A stretch of DNA of 64,000 nucleotides from Hamadaea sp013361475 (GTDB lineage Bacteria; Actinomycetota; Actinomycetes; Mycobacteriales; Micromonosporaceae): the NCBI RefSeq assembly GCF_040654195.1, contig NZ_JBFAHM010000002.1, positions 434,001 to 498,000 of the forward strand, written 5' to 3'. The position numbers and the translations under genes were made by a program. The notes under the pieces are model-generated. The model had not been told where the DNA came from, ran no database searches, and saw nothing but the letters and a program-made list of their open reading frames with translations. Positions 32,861 to 39,525 of this stretch are shown here, one piece after another; position 1 is the stretch's first letter, and every line of letters begins with the position of its first letter.

Positions 32861-34088
32861 ACCCCATCACCCCGAGCGGGTTGGCCATCAGGTCCGCGAA
32901 TCCCAGTTCCGCCGCACCGGCCAGGGTGGTGTCGTCGCCGAGGGCGGCCACTTCGAGGCGTACGCGGTGGCGGGAGACCGGCAGGACGTGGGCCGCGATG
33001 CGTTCGTCCACCCGTTCGCGGGCGCCCAGGTAGACGTCGCGCATGATGCCGCCGAAGACGAGCATCCCGGGGTTGAACAGGTTGATCAGGTTGGCGACGC
33101 CGATGCCCAGCCAGTCGCCGACGCGGTCGACTGCTCGGCGGGACGCCGGATCTCCGCGGAGGGCCGCCTCGACCACGTCGCGGACGGCTTCGCGGCCGAT
33201 GACGTCGGCGGGCCGGCCGGCCTCGTCGAGCAGCGCCCGCTCCCCCACCTCGGCTTCCAGGCAGCCGCGCGCGCCGCACGAGCAGGGCCGCCCGTCGTGG
33301 GGGTTGACCACCATGTGCCCCAGTTCGCTGCCGTAGCCGCTTTCGCCGCCGAGCGCTTCGCCACCGACGATGATTCCGCCGCCGACGCCCACGTCACCGT
33401 GGAGGTAGATCAGGTTGCGTACGCCGACTCCGGCGCCCCGCAGATGTTCGGCCCATGCGCCCAGATGCGCCTCGTTGCCGACCCGGACGGGCAGCCCCAG
33501 TCCGAGCTGGTCGCGGAGTTCGGCGCCGAACGCCTGGTCGACCCAGCCGAGGTAGGGGCCGTACCGGACGGTTCCGTCGCCGGGCCGGATCATCCCGCAG
33601 TAGGACGCGCCCACGCCGACGCAGACCGCGCCCGGCCGGGCAGTGCGGTGCAGGTCGCGGCCGAATTCGGCGAGCACTCCCACGACGGCGTCCAGGTCCG
33701 GCCCGGACCGCGACCGCGTCGCGACCCGCCGGTCCTGTACGCGCCCGCCCAGCGACACCCGAGCGGCCGTCAACCGGTCCACCGCGACGTCGAAGGCCAG
33801 CACGTACGCACGATCGGCGGCGGGCGTGACGACCAGGGACGGACGGCCGGAGCGCCCGAGCCCGCCCGGCTGCCGTTCGCGGACGAGGCCGGCCGCGCTC
33901 AACCGCGTGGTCAGCGCCATGATGGTGCTGCGGTTGAGGTTCATCCGCTCGGCCAGTTCGGCCCGGGACATCGGCCCGGCCAGGTGCAGATGCCGCAGCA
34001 GCGCGCCGAGATTCCGCCGGGGTCCCTCGTCGGAGGTGGCCTCGGCCCCGGGTGCGGTCGGGCTGGTCAGCATCGGCGGACCCACCAT
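32850..34088 (-). CDS. ROK family transcriptional regulator
   Basis: 412 residues. An N-terminal MarR-like winged helix (GPMSRAELAERMNLNRSTIMALTTRLSAAGLV, in part) is followed by a ROK sugar-kinase fold: DVAVDRLTAARV as the phosphate loop, GVGVGGGIIVGG, and the ROK zinc motif with GHMVVNPHDGRPCSCGARGCLE holding the cysteines. It should repress sugar-use genes, with a sugar as inducer; no sugar genes are adjacent. Alternative starts lie at 34073. Confidence 0.93.
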   Translation of the reverse strand: MVGPPMLTSPTAPGAEATSDEGPRRNLGALLRHLHLAGPMSRAELAERMNLNRSTIMALTTRLSAAGLVRERQPGGLGRSGRPSLVVTPAADRAYVLAFDVAVDRLTAARVSLGGRVQDRRVATRSRSGPDLDAVVGVLAEFGRDLHRTARPGAVCVGVGASYCGMIRPGDGTVRYGPYLGWVDQAFGAELRDQLGLGLPVRVGNEAHLGAWAEHLRGAGVGVRNLIYLHGDVGVGGGIIVGGEALGGESGYGSELGHMVVNPHDGRPCSCGARGCLEAEVGERALLDEAGRPADVIGREAVRDVVEAALRGDPASRRAVDRVGDWLGIGVANLINLFNPGMLVFGGIMRDVYLGARERVDERIAAHVLPVSRHRVRLEVAALGDDTTLAGAAELGFADLMANPLGVMGSLA

Positions 34089-34169
34089 ACAATGCCTTCG
34101 TCGCGACCCCGGCGGGCGTCAAGGACCGTGCGGGCTGAAACGTCGACTCCTCTCTAGAAGGGGGCGTCG

Positions 34170-34943
34170 ATGTTGCGACGCTTGGACGATCTGGCGGCTC
34201 ACCTGGCTACCCGGGGCGATGTCGTCGGGGTGCTGGGACTCGGCTCGGCCGGTGCGGAGCACAACCGGTTCGACGAGCACTCCGATCTGGACTTCTTCGT
34301 CGTGGTGGACGACGCCGCCGCCAAACAGCGCTACCTCGACGACCTCGGCTGGCTGAACGCGCCCGCGCCGGTGGCGTATAGCTTCGCCAACGACCGCAAC
34401 GGCCGCAAGGCCTTGTACGCCGACGGCGTCTTCTGCGAGTACGCGATCTTCACGCCTGAAGAGGTGCGGCAGCTGCCGTTCACCGGGGCTCGGGTCGTCT
34501 GGGCGCGTGCGGACGCCGAGCTGACCGGTGCCCCGGTCGGGCTGACGGTGCCGTTCGACACCGTGGAGTTCCACCTCAACGAGGCGCTGACGAATCTCTA
34601 CGTCGGCCTGCACCGGGAGTTGCGCGGCGAGAAGCTGACCGCCGCCCGGTTCGTGCAGTCGTACGCCGTCGACCGGGTACTGGCGCTGGCCCGGCTCACC
34701 GATCCGCGGGCGTACCAGCGGGATGTCTTCGATCCGAGCCGCCGGGTCGAGCTGGCCTACGCGCCGGACGAGGTGCCGCTGGCCGCGATGGTGCCCGGCT
34801 ATGGGCGTACCTTCGAGGCGGCCGAGGTCACCTTCGCCTGGTTGCGCGAGCGCTTCGAGGTTCATCCGGTGATCGCCGGAGCGATCGGGGAACTGCTGGA
34901 GACCCGGGCGCGGGGTGCGTCCGCGCCCGGGCCGGCCCGCTAG
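34170..34943 (+). CDS. Nucleotidyltransferase-like protein
   Basis: 257 residues. The first third has the polymerase-beta fold signature: VLGLGSAGAEHNRFDEHSDLDFFVVVDD begins near residue 19, with GS and DLDFF as metal and nucleotide motifs. The rest is helical, as in aminoglycoside 6-adenylyltransferase-like proteins. Whether it modifies a drug or a cell component cannot be told. AGAAGGGGG precedes the ATG. Its stop overlaps the convergent secreted-protein gene by 4 bases. Confidence 0.82.
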   Translation: MLRRLDDLAAHLATRGDVVGVLGLGSAGAEHNRFDEHSDLDFFVVVDDAAAKQRYLDDLGWLNAPAPVAYSFANDRNGRKALYADGVFCEYAIFTPEEVRQLPFTGARVVWARADAELTGAPVGLTVPFDTVEFHLNEALTNLYVGLHRELRGEKLTAARFVQSYAVDRVLALARLTDPRAYQRDVFDPSRRVELAYAPDEVPLAAMVPGYGRTFEAAEVTFAWLRERFEVHPVIAGAIGELLETRARGASAPGPAR

Positions 34944-35314
34944 AGGCAGTCGCCGCCGCCGTTGTTGTTCTGCGCCGGCTCCGTGTACTTCTCCTGCGTA
35001 CCGAAGGTCACGTGGACCCGCATGTAGTTGGGGTAGTCGACGTCGCCGTAGTAGGTCGCGGTCTGGTTGTTGTAGTACTCACTCCACTGCGACCACACGA
35101 TCCACTGGCCGTTGCACAGCGACTGCACTTCGGTGTCCACGGTGCCCGCGCACCCCGACAGGCCCTGCGACCACATGACCATGTTCGCGCCGTTGTAGAT
35201 GTACTTGGAGAGTTCGAGCGTGCACGCGTCCGCGGCCTGCGCCGAGGCGGCCGGGCCGACCAGTCCCGTGGCGGCGAGTGCGGCTGCGGCCGCGACACCT
35301 GCGATCCTGCGCAT
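34940..35314 (-). CDS. Small secreted protein
   Basis: 124 residues. Signal peptide (MRRIAGVAAAAALAATGLVG then AASAQA, cut near residue 28), then about 96 residues with four cysteines that could form two disulfides, and a tryptophan/tyrosine-rich centre (WIVWSQWSEYYNN). I do not recognise the family; it resembles small exported Streptomyces-type proteins. Start chosen by a strong AAGGAGG site. A good promoter lies upstream. Confidence 0.82.
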   Translation of the reverse strand: MRRIAGVAAAAALAATGLVGPAASAQAADACTLELSKYIYNGANMVMWSQGLSGCAGTVDTEVQSLCNGQWIVWSQWSEYYNNQTATYYGDVDYPNYMRVHVTFGTQEKYTEPAQNNNGGGDCL

Positions 35315-35354
35315 GGTGGTACCTCCTTTGTGGATGCCTCCCAAGATGTCGATC

Positions 35355-35384
35355 ACCATAACCGTCTCTGTAATGGTTTGTCAC
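35355..35384 (-). promoter_or_regulatory. Sigma-70-type promoter for the secreted protein
   Basis: Minus strand: GTGACA (35384-35379), an 18-base spacer, TATGGT (35360-35355). Start would be near 35348, about 34 bases before the ATG at 35314. The area is AT-rich for this genome. Confidence 0.5.
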
Positions 35385-35426
35385 CATGTAACGATCTAGT
35401 GAAAATCCTTAACGGGCGCTTGTGAG

Positions 35427-35455
35427 CTGGACTCTCCCACGGTGGGAGGGTCCAG
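35427..35455 (+). promoter_or_regulatory. MerR-type operator over the start of the merR gene
   Basis: CTGGACTCTCCCAC (35427-35440) and GTGGGAGGGTCCAG (35442-35455) form a 14-bp dyad with one mismatch. The sequence matches the GACTCTCCC dyads found at actinobacterial MerR promoters. It ends one base before the ATG at 35457 and includes the Shine-Dalgarno, so DNA binding and translation signals coincide. Confidence 0.6.
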
Positions 35456-35456
35456 C

Positions 35457-36254
35457 ATGGGAACCGTGCCCGACGAGATGACCATCGGCCGGTTCGCCCG
35501 GCTGTGCCGCCTGAGCGTGAAGCAGCTGCGCCACTACGACGAGGCCGGGCTCCTGCGGCCGGCCCGCGTCGACCAGGCCACCGGCTACCGCTACTACGTG
35601 CCGGCCCAGGCTCGCGACGCGCTCACCGTGGCGCTCCTGCGCGAGATCGACCTGCCCCTCGCGGTCATCACGGCGGTCCTGGCCACACCCGAGCCGGACC
35701 GCGGGCGGCTGCTGTCCGCCGAACGCGACCGGCTCGCCGAACGCATCGACCGCGATCGGGCCCGGCTCGCGCTCCTCGATCGGCTCGCGTCCGGTCTCGC
35801 CGAGCATGAGGTGATACGCACAACGGAGCCGGCGAGACGGTTCGCCGTCGTCCGGGCGACCGCCGATCCCGCTCGCATCGGACCGGCGTACGGCGAATGT
35901 GCCGGCCAGTTGCTCGCGGCGCTCGCCGGGCAGCCGTGGACACCACCGTTGTGGGGGCTGTACCCGCTGGACCTCCCGGACAGCGCGGCCGACGGCATGC
36001 TCGTCACGGCCGCCGCCGAGACGGCCGCGATCACCAGGCTGGAGACGGTGGACCTGCCGGCCGCCGACGTGGCCACCACCGTCCACCATGGACCGTACGC
36101 TGAGCTGCGTCTGGCGTACCACACCTTGTTCGCCTGGATCCACGAGCGGGGACTGACCCCCGTCGGCCCGGTGCGCGAGGCCTATCTGGTCGGGCCCGGC
36201 GAGGCCGAGCCCACCGACCTGCTGACCCGCCTGATTTTGGAGGTACGCCCGTGA
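35457..36254 (+). CDS. MerR family regulator with GyrI-like effector domain
   Basis: 265 residues. MerR winged helix at residues 5-75 (TIGRFARLCRLSVKQLRHYDEAGLLRP begins it), a coiled linker (LLSAERDRLAERIDRDRARLALLDRL in part), then a GyrI-like small-molecule domain (VHHGPYAELRLAYHTLFAWI). BmrR-like proteins of this design sense drugs. The ATG at 35457 has GGGAGGG at 7 bases. Coupled to a second, free GyrI-like protein. Confidence 0.93.
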   Translation: MGTVPDEMTIGRFARLCRLSVKQLRHYDEAGLLRPARVDQATGYRYYVPAQARDALTVALLREIDLPLAVITAVLATPEPDRGRLLSAERDRLAERIDRDRARLALLDRLASGLAEHEVIRTTEPARRFAVVRATADPARIGPAYGECAGQLLAALAGQPWTPPLWGLYPLDLPDSAADGMLVTAAAETAAITRLETVDLPAADVATTVHHGPYAELRLAYHTLFAWIHERGLTPVGPVREAYLVGPGEAEPTDLLTRLILEVRP

Positions 36255-36772
36255 AACCGGAGATCGTCGACATCCCCGAGCAGGAGTTCCTGATGGTCGA
36301 CGGGCACGGCGACCCGGACGGGCCGGGCTACCCCGAGGCGGTCGCCGGCCTCTACAAACCCGCGTACGCGCTGCGGTTCGCCCTGAAGAAGGCGGGCGTC
36401 GAGCGGAAGGTGGCGCCGCTGGAGGGGCGGTGGTGGGCCGACGATCTCGCGGTCTTCGCCGCCGGGGGCGACCGGTCGCACTGGAAGTGGACGCTGATGA
36501 TCGGGCTGCCGCCGGAGGCCGCCGGACTGGCGGTCCCGCTGCCCGACGGCGTCCGGCGCGAGCGGTTCGCCGAGGGACTGAGCGCACAGGCGCTGCACAT
36601 CGGCCCGTACGCCACCGAGCCGGAGACGCTCGACGTCCTGCACGCCTTCATCACCGAGCAGGGGTACGCGATCAGCGGCGACCACCACGAGATCTACCTG
36701 TCCGACCCCCGGCGAGCCAAGCCGGAGCGGCTCAAGACGATTCTGCGTTACCCGATCAGCCCTCGGCGATGA
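36251..36772 (+). CDS. GyrI-like small-molecule-binding protein
   Basis: 173 residues, single GyrI-like domain (MVDGHGDPDGPGYPEAVAGLY..., ALRFALKKAG, LHIGPYATEPETLDVLHAFI). Free GyrI-like proteins bind or, in some cases, hydrolyse small toxic molecules. The GTG overlaps the merR stop as GTGA. Its tail overlaps the convergent phosphotransferase gene by 17 bases. Confidence 0.9.
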   Translation: MKPEIVDIPEQEFLMVDGHGDPDGPGYPEAVAGLYKPAYALRFALKKAGVERKVAPLEGRWWADDLAVFAAGGDRSHWKWTLMIGLPPEAAGLAVPLPDGVRRERFAEGLSAQALHIGPYATEPETLDVLHAFITEQGYAISGDHHEIYLSDPRRAKPERLKTILRYPISPRR

Positions 36773-37640
36773 TCTCGGCGACGGCGCGGCGGCCCATCTC
36801 GGCCATGACCGGATTCGTCTCCCGGTAGTACGCGATACCGCCGACCCAGGTCATCGCCCAGCCCCGGGCTCGGGCCCAGGCCGCGTCGTCGAGCCCGGCG
36901 GTGTCCCGGAATCGGCGGCGCGACCGGATCGGCAGGCAGTTCCAGGCCACCGTCAGGTCGTAGCACGGGTCGCCGGCCCCGGCGGCGCCGAAGTCGATCA
37001 CGGCGGTGAGGCGGCCGTCGCGTACCAGGAGATTGCCGGCCAGCAGGTCGCTGTGCGCCCAGGCCGGATCGCCCGTCCAGGCGGGCGCGGTCAGGGCCTC
37101 GTCCCAGATCCGCAGCACAGCAGACGCGTCCACCAGGCCGTCCGCCTTCGCCGCCCATTCGCGTACGTAGTCGTCGCGGTCGCTCAGTGCGCCAGTGCGG
37201 TACCCGCCTCGGGCTCCGGCCGGGTCCAGCCTGCGCATCGCGACCACGAAGGCGGCCAGATCCTCGGCCAGCGCGTCGGTGTCGCCCGGATCGTCGACGC
37301 TCGGGTGTTCCCCGTCGAGGTAGCGGTAGACGGCCCACTCGTGCGGATAGCCTTCGCCCGGTGAGCCGAGCGCCACCTGCTCCGGTACGCGTACCGGCAG
37401 GTGCGGCGCGAGCCGGGGCAGCCAGTCGCGCTCGAAGTGCAGCTGCTCGACCGCGTTCGCCCGCCGGGGCAGCCGGACGAGAAGGTCGTCGCCGAGCCGG
37501 TAGAGCTGGTTCATCGTGCCGGACAGCCCGATCCGGGTCAGCGGCAGCCCGGCCCATTCCGGCATCTGGCCGGCGAGCAGCCGGCGGACGAGTCCGGCGT
37601 CGGTGACGAACTCGTCGTCGTGCAGGCGAAGCGACGTCAT
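36756..37640 (-). CDS. Aminoglycoside phosphotransferase family protein
   Basis: 294 residues. APH-type kinase fold: NQLYRLGDDLLVRLPRR (nucleotide-binding strands with Lys replaced by Arg), HSDLLAGNLLV (catalytic loop with Asp and Asn), VIDFGAAGAGDPCYDL (metal-binding Asp). This matches the large APH-like group often annotated as resistance proteins; real substrates are mostly unknown. Start at ATG 37640; an ATG at 37658 is possible. Confidence 0.9.
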   Translation of the reverse strand: MTSLRLHDDEFVTDAGLVRRLLAGQMPEWAGLPLTRIGLSGTMNQLYRLGDDLLVRLPRRANAVEQLHFERDWLPRLAPHLPVRVPEQVALGSPGEGYPHEWAVYRYLDGEHPSVDDPGDTDALAEDLAAFVVAMRRLDPAGARGGYRTGALSDRDDYVREWAAKADGLVDASAVLRIWDEALTAPAWTGDPAWAHSDLLAGNLLVRDGRLTAVIDFGAAGAGDPCYDLTVAWNCLPIRSRRRFRDTAGLDDAAWARARGWAMTWVGGIAYYRETNPVMAEMGRRAVAEIIAEG

Positions 37641-37685
37641 CTGCGGTGATCCCCCCATTCGTAGGCGCGCGTCAGCGTACCGGCA

Positions 37686-38255
37686 TCACGCCGAGGTCCA
37701 GGTGAGCCGGCCGGACTCGACGTCGTCGACGACCGATCGGATCCACTCCGCCTCGGCCGCCGTCACCGCGCGCAGGTACTCGAACTCCAGTAGCCCCACC
37801 CGGTCCAAGCCGTCGTCGCTCTGGTCGGCGAGCCGGGTCTCCATGTCCTGCAGCTGTTTCGTGAGCGTGGCCAGCCGGCGGCGAAGGTGGTCGGCTGTCT
37901 CGGCCGGCGAGATCATCAGCACGTGCGACAGGGCGGCCGGAAACCGGGGGAACTCGTAGCGCGCGTCGGCGAGCATCTCCCCGAGCCACGTGCGGGCCAC
38001 CTCCCGGCCTGCCTCGGTGACCTCATAGACGGTCCGCTCGGGGTACGCCTGATGGCGTTGCGTCTCGCGCGCGGCGACCAGTCCTTCGTCGGCGAGCCGT
38101 TCGACCGTGCGGTAGAGGCTCGTCCGCTGACCGACGTTGACGACGAGATCCTTGCCCCATTCCTGGACGAGACGCTGGATGCCGTACATGTGCTGGGGCT
38201 TGTACATCAGCAGCGCCAGCACGGTCAGCGCGAGCGGGGAACTACGCACGGTCAT
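37686..38255 (-). CDS. PadR family transcriptional regulator
   Basis: 189 residues: winged helix (LALTVLALLMYKPQHMYGIQRL, TSLYRTVERLADEGLV, YEVTEAGREVARTWL) and a helical C-terminal dimer domain. It is divergent from an FAD monooxygenase gene with 53 bases between, and a perfect AGCAACTAGTTGCT palindrome sits in that gap. It likely represses the monooxygenase and itself. Confidence 0.93.
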   Translation of the reverse strand: MTVRSSPLALTVLALLMYKPQHMYGIQRLVQEWGKDLVVNVGQRTSLYRTVERLADEGLVAARETQRHQAYPERTVYEVTEAGREVARTWLGEMLADARYEFPRFPAALSHVLMISPAETADHLRRRLATLTKQLQDMETRLADQSDDGLDRVGLLEFEYLRAVTAAEAEWIRSVVDDVESGRLTWTSA

Positions 38256-38277
38256 GGCGCAACGATACTACTTGCAG

Positions 38278-38291
38278 AGCAACTAGTTGCT
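38278..38291. promoter_or_regulatory. Candidate PadR operator in the divergent gap
   Basis: AGCAACTAGTTGCT is a perfect 14-bp palindrome lying 22 bases from the padR start and 17 from the monooxygenase start, so one dimer could block both promoters. Confidence 0.6.
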
Positions 38292-38308
38292 GTGACACTA
38301 TCGCCCGC

Positions 38309-39499
38309 ATGACGGGGAACATTCGAAATGCGTTGATCATCGGAGGCGGTGTCGCCGGACCGGCGCTCGCCATGGCGTTGCAGAAGGCGGGCATCGATTC
38401 GGTCGTCTACGAGGCGTACCCGGGCACGGCCGACGGCAAGGGCGGCGGCCTGAGCATCGCGCCCAACGGCATGGAAGCCCTCCGGGTCATCGACGCCGCC
38501 GAACCCGTACGCGCCCTGGGAAAGCCGATGACCGGCATCGTGTTGCAGGACTGGAAGGGCCGCCCGCTCGGCGAGTTCGGCAACCCGCCCGGCGTGGCGC
38601 CGATGCTGTTCATGTTCCGGCACGAGGTCTACCGGGCACTGTTGGACGAGGCCGCCCGGCGAGGCATCCGCATCGAGGCGGGCAAACGCCTGGTCGACGC
38701 GGTCGAGACGGCCGACGGGGTGACCGCGCGCTTCGCGGACGGCACGGAGGCGGCCGGGGACATCCTGGTCGGCGCGGACGGCATCCGCTCCGTCGTGCGT
38801 ACGCTCATCGACCCGGCCGCGCCGGAACCGGCGTACACCGGGCTCATCAGTTTCGGCGCGCTCATCCCCCGCCCCGGCGTGCCGTCGACCGGCGGCAAGA
38901 TGAACATGCCGTTCGGCAAGAAGGGCTTCTTCGGCTACCAGGTGTTCGACGACGACACCGCGGTCTGGTTCGTGAACCTGCCCAACCCCGAGCCCATGAC
39001 GCTGGCCCAGGTGAGACAGACCCCGGCTGAGGAATGGCTCCGCCGCCTGCCCCCGCTGTACGCCGAGGACCACACCCCGGCCGCGGACCTGATCAGCCGC
39101 ACGGCTCCCGACGAGCTGATCGTCGTCGGCCCGATGGAGAAGATGCCCCGTGTTCCGAAGTGGAGCCGCGGCCGCCTGGTCCTCGTCGGCGACTCGGTCC
39201 ACGCGCCGTCCTCCAGCTCGGGTCAAGGCGCGTCGCTCGCCGTCGAGAGCGCCGTCGAACTCGCCCGCTGCCTGCGCGACCTGCCCTACGACGAGGCGTT
39301 CTCGGCGTACGAGAAGCTGCGGCGCCCGCGCGTGGAGAAGGTCATCGCGGCGACCGATCGCAAGAACAGCGCGAAGGCGGCCGGCCCGGTCATGCGGGTC
39401 GTCAACGCCTGGGCGATCAAGGCGTTCGCCCGGATGGCCAAGCCCGAGAAGATGGCGTGGGTCTTCCACAATCGCATCGACTGGGACGCCCCCGCCTGA
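38309..39499 (+). CDS. FAD-dependent monooxygenase (PHBH/TetX-like group A)
   Basis: 396 residues. FAD-binding GGGVAGPALAMAL (residues 12-24), the DG motif LVGADGIRSVVR (about 154), and the GD motif LVGDSVHAPSSSSGQGA (about 300). Group A enzymes hydroxylate aromatic rings or antibiotics with NAD(P)H. Its partner PadR suggests induction by a phenolic or drug-like compound, which is inferred. Confidence 0.93.
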   Translation: MTGNIRNALIIGGGVAGPALAMALQKAGIDSVVYEAYPGTADGKGGGLSIAPNGMEALRVIDAAEPVRALGKPMTGIVLQDWKGRPLGEFGNPPGVAPMLFMFRHEVYRALLDEAARRGIRIEAGKRLVDAVETADGVTARFADGTEAAGDILVGADGIRSVVRTLIDPAAPEPAYTGLISFGALIPRPGVPSTGGKMNMPFGKKGFFGYQVFDDDTAVWFVNLPNPEPMTLAQVRQTPAEEWLRRLPPLYAEDHTPAADLISRTAPDELIVVGPMEKMPRVPKWSRGRLVLVGDSVHAPSSSSGQGASLAVESAVELARCLRDLPYDEAFSAYEKLRRPRVEKVIAATDRKNSAKAAGPVMRVVNAWAIKAFARMAKPEKMAWVFHNRIDWDAPA

Positions 39500-39525
39500 C
39501 GCTCGTGCTAGCGCGGTCGTGCTGC

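Noticed and set aside
32565..33046. Short frames starting MADAMIT or MRQPCC inside palindromic copy 4
   Set aside because: They derive from the repeat and the GAGCG tract; no ribosome site and no homology.
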